A stretch of DNA of 64,000 nt from Bacteroidota bacterium (GTDB taxonomy: Bacteria > Bacteroidota > Bacteroidia > Bacteroidales > UBA10428): positions 124,001 through 188,000 of the forward strand of contig CP065006.1 in the NCBI GenBank assembly GCA_016699695.1, read 5' to 3'. Under the pieces are notes generated by a model that did no database searches, was not told the origin of the DNA, and was given only the letters and a program-made list of their open reading frames with translations. The position numbers and the translations under genes are program-made. This document shows, in pieces, positions 9,883 to 19,184 of this stretch (the stretch's first letter is position 1; each line of letters begins with the position of its first letter).

Positions 9883-9904
9883 ATTCAATTTCTGTGATTA
9901 TGGC

Positions 9905-10884
9905 TTAGAAAACTCTTTGGTTTTTATAGTATAAATACCATCTTATAAAGCTTTTACGATGTTCTTTGGATAGTCCTCGGTGTAGAGTTATGTGACTTTT
10001 AAGATGTCCAAAAAATGACTCTAATCCATTTGTGGATTTTGGAATTCTGTCATTGTCCAGATAATGGAACATATCAGGCAAAGCCTTCTTAATAACTGTA
10101 AATGAACGCCTAACCATTTTATGAGTGTACCAATACCTTCCAGTATCAAAGTTGTAGCTTTTTTGATCTAAGAATTCCTTATGTTTTTCATGCCAGTTGT
10201 ATAAGTTGACAACCCAATTCCCCCATTGCTCTTTATTCTCAATTTTATGTAACTGGTTTATAATAGTTCTAAGTTCCATACCTGCAATACTCTTGGGGTT
10301 CATTGTAAGCCAGATACGACACATTCTTTGAACATGAATAATACACCGTTGAACGGTTACATGTTTACATACTTTACGAATCGCTTTAAGCAGTGATTTA
10401 TGTCCATCGCATGTTATACTTTCTATTTGGACTCCAAGCTTTAATAGATTTTCCAGGTCTTCTTTCATTTCGTCATACCATTCCCCATCAGTTAATCGAT
10501 ACAACTGTGTGAATTTTATCGTGTTATCTCTGTAAAGAACCAAACAAAGATCTTTACTGAAGTAGGTTCCATCTATCAATAAATTAACCTTCTCTGATGG
10601 CTTAACTGCATATACAGGGGATTGTGAGAGATAATAAGAAAACATTCGCTTAAGCGTCCGCTCAGAGTATCCACTGGATTTGCTTATCTGTGGTATCGTT
10701 TGTCGTCCAATAACCCAATGCTGAAACCAAACTTTTTGATTTGTTTTCTTTGTAAATAGACTAGCATTAGTGAATAATATACCGCAAAATTGACATTTAA
10801 AACGTTGTTTTCCTTGCTGGGTTCCCCATTTGATTAAATTCAAACTTTGACATGCCCAACAACGCTTTTTTTTGATGTTTTCAT
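9905..10884 (-). CDS. IS256-like transposase (Zn-finger variant), with frame offset near its start
   Basis: About 325 residues if read from the ATG at 10884 with a one-base backward shift on the A8 tract (10866-10873). The uninterrupted frame has no ATG upstream and otherwise starts at TTG 10843. The shifted reading gives two Zn-binding pairs, CWAC and CQFC, the second in QRFKCQFCG, followed by a helix-turn-helix-like segment. The DDE-type core has LLIDGTYF (first Asp), SITCDGHKSLL (second Asp) and TNGLESFFGHLK (Glu), as in the IS256/MULE superfamily. In the ATG frame translation would stop after 14 codons. Possible explanations are programmed -1 frameshifting, transcript slippage, or an error in the length of the homopolymer. 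Confidence 0.82.
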
Positions 10885-10890
10885 AAATAT

Positions 10891-10928
10891 AAAAGAGTTA
10901 ACTGAAACAACTTTCAATTAACTCTTTT
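10891..10928 (-). promoter_or_regulatory. hairpin upstream of the transposase gene
   Basis: An 11-base-pair perfect stem, AAAAGAGTTAA (10891-10901) and TTAACTCTTTT (10918-10928), between the right inverted repeat and the transposase start. In many insertion sequences such a hairpin blocks translation of transcripts that enter from outside. That role is inferred here. Confidence 0.5.
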
Positions 10929-10963
10929 GTATCTCAATAGTGACAAGGAATAAAAAACTTTTT

Positions 10964-10979
10964 ACCAACTATTTTTGGC
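10964..10979 (-). repeat. right terminal inverted repeat of the insertion sequence
   Basis: ACCAACTATTTTTGGC on the + strand, the exact reverse complement of 9736-9751. Confidence 0.85.
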
Positions 10980-10996
10980 CTCTATATCATAATATA

Positions 10997-11030
10997 AAAA
11001 GCCTGGAAAGTGATGTTTTCAGGCTTTTTT
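10997..11030. terminator. terminator overlapping the end of the response regulator gene
   Basis: AAAAAGCCTG ... CAGGCTTTTTT forms a stem with A and T runs on its two sides, so it could work in either direction. The response regulator stop codon (11019-11021) lies in the loop side of the stem, so the last codons are part of the hairpin. Confidence 0.65.
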
Positions 11031-11387
11031 CTTTAGGTTTCCTGTAATCGTATTATCAATCTCATGCATATTAAATGGTTTGCGAAAATATTTTAAAATT
11101 AAACCACTGTTTAAAGCTTCCTGTATAGGAGTAGTTACTTCATATCCCGTTAGAATATAGTATTGTATTTCAGGACAAAGCCTTCTTGCTTGTGCAATAA
11201 AATCTATTCCATTCATCTGAGGCATTTTCATGTCGCTGATAACCAGTTCTATCTCAGGCCTTTCTTTCAATATTTCGAGGCCTTCTACACCAGACTCAAC
11301 CGTGATAACATGGTACTTTTTATTAAACATTCTTTCAAAAAGCAGAAGATTGATTGGTTCGTCGTCGACATAAAGAATTGTGAGCAT
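11019..11387 (-). CDS. stand-alone response regulator receiver protein
   Basis: 122 residues, a single CheY-like receiver domain without an output domain. Phosphorylation-site features: the acidic start ILYVDDEPIN, the phospho-acceptor Asp in ELVISDMKMPQMNGIDF (about D52), Thr in YYILTGYE, and Lys in YFRKPFN. It probably receives phosphate from one of the two histidine kinases immediately upstream and passes the signal through protein contact. The spacing to the kinase stop is 10 bases, so the two are co-transcribed. Start ATG at 11387. Confidence 0.88.
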   Translation of the reverse strand: MLTILYVDDEPINLLLFERMFNKKYHVITVESGVEGLEILKERPEIELVISDMKMPQMNGIDFIAQARRLCPEIQYYILTGYEVTTPIQEALNSGLILKYFRKPFNMHEIDNTITGNLKKKA

Positions 11388-11397
11388 AACATGAAAT

Positions 11398-14300
11398 TTA
11401 TGTTTTTACTGGTAACTGAATTATAAAAGTGGTTCCGGCATTTAATTTCGAGGTGCATGAAATAGTACCCTGGTGTTCTTTAATAATGTTATAAGTAATT
11501 GAAAGGCCAAGTCCGGTTCCTTGTCCGGGTTCTTTTGTGGTAAAAAACGGGTCGAAAATTCTGGTTAAATCCTCTGAATTAATGCCACATCCGGTGTCTG
11601 TGACAGTAACAGATAGTTTACCTAACTCAATTTTTGTTTGAATGGTGATTGTTCCATCCGCTTCGATTGCCTGCACGGCATTGGCCAGAATATTGAGAAA
11701 AGCCTGGTGCAGCTTACCTTCATTACCAGTTAATTTGTACGGTATTGAAACATAATCTGTCTGTATTTCTATCCTGTTCTTAGTCTCATTCTGAAGCATA
11801 ACCAGGCAGTGGTCAATTATCGTGGGTATATCGCATTCAGTAAACAATAGATTATCCTGCCGGCTGTAATGGTTGAGGCTGGTTACGATGGTGGCAACCC
11901 GGCTAATGCCAACCTGTATACCGTTCATCAATGGACTAACCTCTTGAATATGATCCTGAAGGTTTTCTTCAAAATAGGTCTCAAGTGCAACAATACCACC
12001 CTGAATAAAATTCAATGGGTTGTTAATTTCGTGGGCAACACCTGCAGCCAATACACCTAACGAAGCCATTTTTTCTGATTGAATTAACTGGGCTTGAGCA
12101 TCTTTTAACGATAGAAGTGTTACCTCAAGCTCTTCGCGCTGGTGCTCAAGTATCTCATTTGTAACCGTTATTTCTTCGTTAAACGACTTTAATTCTTCGT
12201 TTTGACTTTGGATTTCGAGGGTTTTTTCTTTCACAGTTTTTTCCAATAATCTTTTCTGCTTTCTTAGCGTGGCAAGCCTGAAGCGGTATAATAAAACCAG
12301 ACTGATAACTATGGATAGTATCAACAAAGTGCGAAACCACCAGGTTTTCCAATATGGGGGAGCTATAAATATTTTTAAGCTGCTAATCTTATCACCCCAT
12401 ATTCCATCGGCATTAGTAGCTTTCACTAAAAAGGTATATTCCCGTGGGGCAAGGTTGGTATATACTGCAAATCTTTTATTGGCATCGGTGTTATTCCATT
12501 GTTTATCAAAACCTTCTAGCTTGTAGGCATATTTGTTTTTTGATGGATCTGAAAATTGAAGGGCCGAAAATTCAAAGGAGATTACTTGGTCTTTATAATC
12601 GAGATAAATTGTATCGGTATAGATAATGCTTTTTGTGAGTTTCGAATCAGGGGATATTTCAGGCTGCTGATCGAAAATTCTAAAATCGGTAATTACTATT
12701 TCAGGACTTATGTTATCCAGCTGTATTTGATCGGAGAAAAAGGTTGTTACGCCCTTCATGCTGCCAAAAGCCATTTCTCCCGACTTAAGTTTGCATGCTG
12801 CACCCCAAAAAAACTGATTGCTGGGAAGGCCATCATATTCATCGTAATTCTCGAATTTTTCCGTTTTTGGATTGAATTTCGACAAACCATTGTTGGTCGA
12901 AAGCCACAAAAACCCATCGTCATCTTCGAGAATTGCATACACCACATTATTGGCCAGGCCATTTGTTTCAAGGTAACACTTTATTTCTGTTACATCCGAT
13001 TGTTGGTTGAACACTATTTTGTTTAACCCACCACCGAAAGTGCCGGCATACAATACATTGTCTTTGCTCAGATGCAAGGATATAACCCTGTTTTCGCTGA
13101 GTGAAAATTTAGAGCTATCGTTCTCCTGAAAATTTATATATTTTTCAGGCATCAGGTTCTTTTCTGAAAATGTTACTTTTGATAGGCCACCCCAGGTGCC
13201 AACCCACATGTTGTTTTGCTTATCGAAAACTATGCAGCCCGATTGAATGCTATTGTTTACCAGACTGTTTGGATTATCTGCCTGATGTACAAAATGAATG
13301 GCGGTCTTTCGGATAGGATCGAAAATATCGAGTCCATTTTCAGTACCAAGCCATACTCTACCCCAGGGATCTTCTAAAATCTCCTTCACTACATTGTTCG
13401 AAATGCTGGCTGGATTGTCTGCATCATGGAGATATCGCTCGAACCGAAAAGTTCCGTTTTCAGCAACGGCTTTATTTAAACCCCCTTCCCAGGTTCCAAT
13501 CCAGATATTCGACTTAGAATCTTTATAAACTGTATTTACCCGGTTATCAGATAAACTATTCGGATTGAGTGGATTATTTTTAAAACTTCTTACTTGTTTG
13601 TTCTGGGGGTTATAAATTTTCAATCCGCCGTTTAATATTCCAATCCATATCTGCGAGGCATCAACCTCGTATATTTCTCTGATAATGTTGTCTTTGTCGA
13701 TATCCTCAGTATCTTCTTTCTCCAATGAGAGGTATTTGAAACTTTTAAGCTGATTGTTGATTTTCATCAAGCCTCTCGTGGCCGTTCCTATCCATAATTG
13801 GCCAAATTTATCTTCGAAGAGTGAAAAAATCTGATTTTCGAAAAATGAGGGATTATTGGTTTGGACAAAAGCATAGTTGTTAAAGGTCTGGCTCTTTTTA
13901 TCGTATAGATCCAGTCCGTTTAAAGTTCCTATCCATAAATTATTCAAACGATCTTCGTAAATGGAATGAATAGAATTGGCACTGATGGAGTTCGGGTTTT
14001 TGGGATTGTTGTAAAACTGTTTGAATTGATTATTCTGCTCATCCAGCAGGTTCAATCCCCAGGATGTACCAACCCATAAATTGCCCGATTTGTCGCGCAA
14101 AATGGCGCCAATACTATTGTTAGAAATACTATTTCGGCTTTTTTCGTCTTTGGCGTAATGAGTGAAAGTCTTGTTTTTGATATCAAATCGGTTTAAGCCT
14201 TTAGAATTTGTTCCAATCCACAAAACATCTTCTTTGTCCATAAACAAACAGCGAATTTCGTCATCTGCTATTGCTAAAGGGGAACTTGTTGGGTGATAAT

Positions 14301-14802
14301 GTGCAATTATTTTTTCTGTTTTTGGGTCAAATTCAAACAGTCCCGAAAAAGTTCCTAGCCACAAGTGCCCTTTGCTGTCCTGGCTTATGGCATTAATCAT
14401 CTTCAGGGGCAATTCTTTACCCTGAGAATTATAGGTTGAAATGGATTTGAAACGAAGTGTTTCTTTATTAAACAGAGAAAGACCTCGACTGTTAGTGCCA
14501 ATCCAGATATTCTGTTGTTTATCGATAAAAATGCTGTTTACAAAATCATCTGGTATCGAATAAGGATTCTGTATGTTTTTCTTATAAGGAATAAAAGAAT
14601 ATCCATCGAACCTGTTCAGACCATCTTCGGTTCCTACCCACAGAAAACCCTTGTCATCCTGAGCAATGCAATGCACTGTATTGTGCGATAATCCTTCGGA
14701 AATTTTATAATTCTTAACCAATAACTCCTTCCTCTGTGCATGGAGCAATGCAAAAGGTTGTAATTGAATTAAAACAACAATTATGAAAAGCGTATTTTTC
14801 AT
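11398..14802 (-). CDS. periplasmic beta-propeller sensor histidine kinase (two-component, Y_Y_Y type)
   Basis: 1134 residues. An N-terminal signal segment (MKNTLFIIVVLIQLQPFALLHAQ) precedes about 700 residues of two-component regulator propeller repeats, recognisable by recurring motifs such as GFLWVGTEDGLNRFD, NIWIGT and GLNL. A Y_Y_Y domain follows (YAYKLEGFDKQWNN), then one membrane helix (WWFRTLLILSIVISLVLLYR), a coiled coil, the H-box GVAHEINNPLNF (phospho-His about residue 924) and an HATPase domain with DTGCGI and GQGTGLGLSI. Unlike classical hybrid sensors of Bacteroidota it has no receiver or AraC output domain. The receiver is the separate downstream gene. Ligand unknown. Confidence 0.9.
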   Translation of the reverse strand: MKNTLFIIVVLIQLQPFALLHAQRKELLVKNYKISEGLSHNTVHCIAQDDKGFLWVGTEDGLNRFDGYSFIPYKKNIQNPYSIPDDFVNSIFIDKQQNIWIGTNSRGLSLFNKETLRFKSISTYNSQGKELPLKMINAISQDSKGHLWLGTFSGLFEFDPKTEKIIAHYHPTSSPLAIADDEIRCLFMDKEDVLWIGTNSKGLNRFDIKNKTFTHYAKDEKSRNSISNNSIGAILRDKSGNLWVGTSWGLNLLDEQNNQFKQFYNNPKNPNSISANSIHSIYEDRLNNLWIGTLNGLDLYDKKSQTFNNYAFVQTNNPSFFENQIFSLFEDKFGQLWIGTATRGLMKINNQLKSFKYLSLEKEDTEDIDKDNIIREIYEVDASQIWIGILNGGLKIYNPQNKQVRSFKNNPLNPNSLSDNRVNTVYKDSKSNIWIGTWEGGLNKAVAENGTFRFERYLHDADNPASISNNVVKEILEDPWGRVWLGTENGLDIFDPIRKTAIHFVHQADNPNSLVNNSIQSGCIVFDKQNNMWVGTWGGLSKVTFSEKNLMPEKYINFQENDSSKFSLSENRVISLHLSKDNVLYAGTFGGGLNKIVFNQQSDVTEIKCYLETNGLANNVVYAILEDDDGFLWLSTNNGLSKFNPKTEKFENYDEYDGLPSNQFFWGAACKLKSGEMAFGSMKGVTTFFSDQIQLDNISPEIVITDFRIFDQQPEISPDSKLTKSIIYTDTIYLDYKDQVISFEFSALQFSDPSKNKYAYKLEGFDKQWNNTDANKRFAVYTNLAPREYTFLVKATNADGIWGDKISSLKIFIAPPYWKTWWFRTLLILSIVISLVLLYRFRLATLRKQKRLLEKTVKEKTLEIQSQNEELKSFNEEITVTNEILEHQREELEVTLLSLKDAQAQLIQSEKMASLGVLAAGVAHEINNPLNFIQGGIVALETYFEENLQDHIQEVSPLMNGIQVGISRVATIVTSLNHYSRQDNLLFTECDIPTIIDHCLVMLQNETKNRIEIQTDYVSIPYKLTGNEGKLHQAFLNILANAVQAIEADGTITIQTKIELGKLSVTVTDTGCGINSEDLTRIFDPFFTTKEPGQGTGLGLSITYNIIKEHQGTISCTSKLNAGTTFIIQLPVKT

Positions 14803-14997
14803 ACAATCAGCCTATTCCAATTACTTAAATGTAATGAAATAAGTGCTTTTCTCATAAAAAATTGGAAGATACTTCACAAGCTGAGTTTGAATTTCTTGCT
14901 AATGATGTCTGATTTAACAACGAGGAAATCTCTCATCTTTAGTTAAAGCCTCTTTAAAGATTCAATTTCAAACTCTATTAAGCTTCTAAGAGAATAT

Positions 14998-16881
14998 CTA
15001 ATGTTCCGAAACAGGTAATTTAATTATTGCGGTGGCACCTTTCCCCTGCTGCGAGTTATACTCAATAGTTCCCTCGTGCTCGTTAACAATTTTTTGGGTA
15101 ATGGTCAAACCCAGTCCTGTTCCCTCGCCCGGATCCCTGGTGGTAAAAAACGGGTCGAAAATCCGATTCAGATGCTCTTCAGGTATGCCCCTGCCAGTAT
15201 CTGAAATTGAAATAATGAGTTGTTTGCTGTTCTGTTCGACATGGATTGATATTTTTCCTTGAGATTCAATTGCCTGTATTGCATTAAACAGCACATTAAT
15301 GAACAGGTGATGCAGTTGGCTCTCGGTGCCATAAACAAAAGGCAGATTACCAGGATAGCTTTTTTCTATCTCGATTCTATCCTTGTATTGAGGGCTAAGT
15401 ATTTGCAAACAATTATCAATTACAACCTGAATATTGCAATTGGAGAGAAGCATTGTTTCGGTACTCGTAAATTTTTCTATACTTTTTACTATTTCACTGA
15501 TCCGGTCTACACCCGTTTTTATGGCATTAAACATGGGTTCAAGGTTGACGGATTCGTCGTGGTGATTCTCAGCCATGTATTGTTCAACCACTGCACTGCC
15601 ATTAAAAATATAGTTAAGCGGATTGTTTATTTCGTGTGCAATACCTGCCGACAATACACCTAAGGATGCCATCTTTTCGGCCTGAATAAGCTGATTTTGT
15701 GCAAGTTTTAATTCCGAGAGGGCTTTTTCAAGTGCTTCGCTTTTTGTAACTAATGATTGATTGCTTTCCTGCAGTTTAGTATTGGTTGCTGCCAGTTCTT
15801 CTGTCCTTATTTTTATTAATTCTTCCAGATTGTCCTGATAAGCTTTCAACTCAAACTCAGCTTTCTTTTTTTCTGTAATGTCAATTAAAGAAAACTGCAA
15901 AAAACTTTCGTTGTTCGATATAAAATGTAACAAGTGTACTTCCGCATCCCAATACCCCCCCTCTGGCTGCAAATGCTTCCATTCGAAAACAACTGCTCCA
16001 TCTTTAAGTGCCTGGTTGATATGGTACACAGCCTTTTCTGAAGAGGGACTTCCATCGTATTGGGTGGGTGCAGAAACATCAAGTGGTGTTTTTCCCATCA
16101 GGTCGCTTCGAGAAGTATAACCATAAGCCTTTATAGCAGCCTGGTTAAATTCGATAAACTTATAGTGAATAGAATCCATTACCACAATTGGAATTCTTGA
16201 GCTGTCGAACACGCGTAGTTTGAACAGCTCGCTGATTTTTAAGGCATTTTCAGCTTTTGTTCGCTCAGCAATATCATGTTCTGCTTTGTCAAGCGCCCGC
16301 TTGTTGATATAAAATACCTGATAAGAGATTAGAACAACCGCGATTATGGCAACCAGATTATCGGAAATGTAGGATATGATGGACGATTTTGGGACGCTTA
16401 GTTCGTCTTGTATTAAGTAAATCACAATAAGAAGGGCAGCCACATTGGCAAATGCATAGAACAACATTCCTAATGGCCGCTTTGTAAACACTATCGGGAG
16501 CATGGATAAAAGAGCGATGGAAAGAGCAATGGTATCGAGCCTGGATAAGGCCTGTGTTTTATCAACCAGAATCACAGTCCAAATCAGCACAAAACCAATG
16601 ATAAGCATTAAATGGGCTGCAATGGCATAGTATCCGCGTACGAGTAGAAATATTCCAAAAAGTACTACTAAAAATGCACCCACGAACAACCAGATTACCT
16701 TAAAATTAATCGAGTAATTTAGCATCGGGTTGTTTAAATTAGCATAGGCTGTGTAAAATGCAGCTATTATTATGGCAAACAATACGATAGAATAACTGTA
16801 CAGAATAAATCGAGCCTTAAGTTGGATCACAAAGGACTTATTGCTGTAATTTTTTAAAAAATATTTCGTCATTCTCTTCAT
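14998..16881 (-). CDS. membrane PAS-domain sensor histidine kinase
   Basis: About 627 residues from the ATG at 16881; a TTG at 16896 is an upstream alternative. The N-terminal 190 residues hold roughly six hydrophobic helices (for example VIWLFVGAFLVVLFGIFLLV and YAFANVAALLIVIYLI). A PAS domain follows (FKLRVFDSSRIPIVVMD to LIDITEKKKAE), then a coiled coil, the H-box GIAHEINNPLNYIF, and an ATPase domain with DTGRGIPEEHLNRIFDPFF and GEGTGLGLTI. The catalytic half closely resembles that of the next kinase, so the two look like paralogues. It lies about 195 bases upstream of that kinase in the same orientation and may share its response regulator. Confidence 0.88.
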   Translation of the reverse strand: MKRMTKYFLKNYSNKSFVIQLKARFILYSYSIVLFAIIIAAFYTAYANLNNPMLNYSINFKVIWLFVGAFLVVLFGIFLLVRGYYAIAAHLMLIIGFVLIWTVILVDKTQALSRLDTIALSIALLSMLPIVFTKRPLGMLFYAFANVAALLIVIYLIQDELSVPKSSIISYISDNLVAIIAVVLISYQVFYINKRALDKAEHDIAERTKAENALKISELFKLRVFDSSRIPIVVMDSIHYKFIEFNQAAIKAYGYTSRSDLMGKTPLDVSAPTQYDGSPSSEKAVYHINQALKDGAVVFEWKHLQPEGGYWDAEVHLLHFISNNESFLQFSLIDITEKKKAEFELKAYQDNLEELIKIRTEELAATNTKLQESNQSLVTKSEALEKALSELKLAQNQLIQAEKMASLGVLSAGIAHEINNPLNYIFNGSAVVEQYMAENHHDESVNLEPMFNAIKTGVDRISEIVKSIEKFTSTETMLLSNCNIQVVIDNCLQILSPQYKDRIEIEKSYPGNLPFVYGTESQLHHLFINVLFNAIQAIESQGKISIHVEQNSKQLIISISDTGRGIPEEHLNRIFDPFFTTRDPGEGTGLGLTITQKIVNEHEGTIEYNSQQGKGATAIIKLPVSEH

Positions 16882-16963
16882 GTAATTTGAACACAAACAC
16901 TCTTAATAAAGTTCGTAAATAATCTACAATAAAACTTAAATTATTATTTACATTCATAATCCG

Positions 16964-17707
16964 ATGATAAACCAATATTTTTTAGAAGTTTTCGGCTATG
17001 TGCCTCGCCAGGGACCAGGCTCGAAGGCAGAAACCGAAAGGGCTTGGTCTAGTCTTTCCGAACTACCCCAAAACCCAGCCATTCTCGATATCGGCTGTGG
17101 AAAGGGTGCGCAAACAATGGATTTATGTGGCCTCACTGAGGGTCATATCCTGGCTCTCGACAATTATCCACTTTTTCTGGAGGCTCTTCAGAAAAGGGCT
17201 CAAACGGAAAAACTCTCCCACAAAATCACCTGCTTTATAGGCGACATGGGGGCTTTGCCTTTTCTTCCCAATCAGTTCGATATCATCTGGGCCGAAGGAT
17301 CGATGTTTATCATTGGTTACAAGAAAGCGCTAAGGGAGTGGAAGAATTACCTGAAAAGAGGTGGCTTTCTGGTATTTACCGATTGTGTGTGGTTAAAGGA
17401 AAATGCTCCTAACGAGCTGCTCGATTTTTGGCAATCCGAGGGCATTGAATTGCCGACGGTGAGAGATATTCTCGATACAGCTAGGAAAGAAGCTTATGAA
17501 ACGGTTTCGAACTTTACCATCCATACAGATTCATGGATAAAGGAGTTTTACGACCCTATTGAAAAAGCCCTTGCCCATTTTCGTAAACTATACCCCGACA
17601 ATGTCGAAGCCATTGAAACTTTTAATGCCATTCAGCATGAGATAGATATCTATCGCACCTATCACGCCTATTTTGGTTATGAGTTTTTTGTGCTGAAGAA
17701 ATTATAA
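16964..17707 (+). CDS. class I SAM-dependent methyltransferase
   Basis: 247 residues. The SAM-binding motif I is ILDIGCGKGAQTMDL (about residue 40), with the acidic loop LALDNYP and motif IV FDIIWAEGSMFIIGYKKAL, which is a Rossmann-fold methyltransferase of the small-molecule type. The substrate cannot be read from the sequence. It is transcribed divergently from the histidine kinase and convergently to rimO, so its context gives no functional hint. Confidence 0.82.
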   Translation: MINQYFLEVFGYVPRQGPGSKAETERAWSSLSELPQNPAILDIGCGKGAQTMDLCGLTEGHILALDNYPLFLEALQKRAQTEKLSHKITCFIGDMGALPFLPNQFDIIWAEGSMFIIGYKKALREWKNYLKRGGFLVFTDCVWLKENAPNELLDFWQSEGIELPTVRDILDTARKEAYETVSNFTIHTDSWIKEFYDPIEKALAHFRKLYPDNVEAIETFNAIQHEIDIYRTYHAYFGYEFFVLKKL

Positions 17708-17746
17708 CAGTAAAATACTTCATTTAATCAGCACTTAGCCTGCTTA

Positions 17747-19051
17747 CTAAAGGGTTCCGAAAAGGTCGAAAGCATCAGCCGAGGTGACTTTTACCTGGTA
17801 AAATTTTCCTGTTTCGAGTTTGGCCGAAGACGATATAAGCACTTCATTGTCCACTTCGGGAGAATCGGCCTCGGTGCGGCCTACATAAAACTCACCTTCT
17901 TTACGGTCTATGAGGGTTTTAAGGGTTTGTCCAACCCGTTTCTCATTAAGCGACAGAGAAATTTGTTCCTGCACTTCCATCAGGGTAGCGGCTCTTCTTT
18001 CCTTTTCTTCCTGGGAGATGCTATCTTTGAATTTTCCGGCAGCAAAGGTGTCGTCTTCTTCGGAATAAGTAAACACACCCACACGATCGAAGCGCGACTT
18101 TTCGACAAAAGCCAGCAATTCGTCGAATTCTTTTTCCGTTTCACCCGGATGGCCTACCAATAAAGTAGTTCGAAGGGTTAGTCCAGGAACCTCGTCGCGA
18201 AGGCGCTGTATGAGGTCGTAGGTTTGCGAACTTGTAATTCCACGGCGCATGTTACGCAATACCGGGTCGCTTATATGTTGAAAAGGAATGTCGAGGTAAT
18301 TACAAATATTCGGGTGTGTGCGCATTACTTTCAATATTTCATAGGGAAAAGAAGCCGGGTAGGCATAATGCAGGCGTATCCATTCCAACCCGCTGATATC
18401 GCTCAAGCGAAGCAAAAGATTTGGTAATTCCTGGTTTTTATAGAGGTCGACTCCGTAATAGGTTAAATCCTGCGCTATAAGAATAATTTCTTTAACCCCG
18501 CTTTTAGCCAGCAAGCTGGCTTCATGGACAAGCTCTTCTTTAAGTTTCGATTTGTGCTTGCCCCTTATTAAAGGAATGGCGCAAAAGGAACAAGTGCGGT
18601 CGCAACCCTCCGAGATTTTAAGGTAGGCATAGTGTCCGGGGGTAGTTTGTAAACGCTCACCCACAAGGTCTTTTTTATAATTGCCACCCAGGTCTTTTAC
18701 AATCTGGTCGAGACTGTTTACGCCATAGATGCCGTCCACTTCGGGAATTTCAGTCTTTAACATGTCTTTGTAGCGCTCAGAGAGGCATCCCATTACAAAA
18801 ACCTTGTCGATTAAACCTTCCTGCTTGGCACGTACATGCTCCAATATAGTATTCACCGATTCTTCTTTGGCATCGGCAATAAATCCACATGTATTTATTA
18901 CCACGGTGCGTGCATCGGCATCGGACGAATCATGTACCACCGACAACTGATTCGCCTTAAGCTGACCTAAGAGTTTTTCTGAGTCGACCAGATTTTTCGA
19001 ACAACCTAGCGTGACAACATTAATTTTTGAAGCTTTTTTCTTGGTTAACAT
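17747..19051 (-). CDS. rimO: ribosomal protein S12 methylthiotransferase RimO
   Basis: 434 residues. A radical SAM enzyme that adds a methylthio group to an Asp of ribosomal protein S12. The N-terminal UPF0004 domain starts VVTLGCSKNLVDSE and contributes three Cys of the auxiliary cluster (also INTCGF and VMGCLSERY). The radical SAM motif is CDRTCSFC, and a TRAM domain lies at the C-terminus. VVTLGCSKNLVDSE and the C-terminal length fit RimO better than MiaB. It follows ftsY, the usual arrangement in Bacteroidota. Confidence 0.95.
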   Translation of the reverse strand: MLTKKKASKINVVTLGCSKNLVDSEKLLGQLKANQLSVVHDSSDADARTVVINTCGFIADAKEESVNTILEHVRAKQEGLIDKVFVMGCLSERYKDMLKTEIPEVDGIYGVNSLDQIVKDLGGNYKKDLVGERLQTTPGHYAYLKISEGCDRTCSFCAIPLIRGKHKSKLKEELVHEASLLAKSGVKEIILIAQDLTYYGVDLYKNQELPNLLLRLSDISGLEWIRLHYAYPASFPYEILKVMRTHPNICNYLDIPFQHISDPVLRNMRRGITSSQTYDLIQRLRDEVPGLTLRTTLLVGHPGETEKEFDELLAFVEKSRFDRVGVFTYSEEDDTFAAGKFKDSISQEEKERRAATLMEVQEQISLSLNEKRVGQTLKTLIDRKEGEFYVGRTEADSPEVDNEVLISSSAKLETGKFYQVKVTSADAFDLFGTL

Positions 19052-19184
19052 AATATAATACCCTTAGATACGAAATAAACAGATGATGAAGAAACAATAA
19101 AATACTCATGAAGTTGAGGCGCAAGGCAACTTTTTCGGAATTAACTTTTAGTTTCTGTATTTTGGAAACAGGAGAAAAGCGGAA

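Larger units (their letters stand above)
9736..10979. mobile_element. complete IS256-like insertion sequence
   Basis: Bounded by a perfect 16-base inverted repeat (GCCAAAAATAGTTGGT at 9736-9751 and its complement at 10964-10979), giving an element of about 1244 bp. Partial inverted matching continues a few bases further out. It holds one transposase gene on the minus strand, a 5' hairpin ahead of it, and about 150 bases of structured noncoding DNA at the other end. I could not find a target-site duplication in the flanks (left ...TAGGTAATGGT, right CTCTATATCAT...). It sits directly behind clpC and in front of the response regulator gene. Confidence 0.85.
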
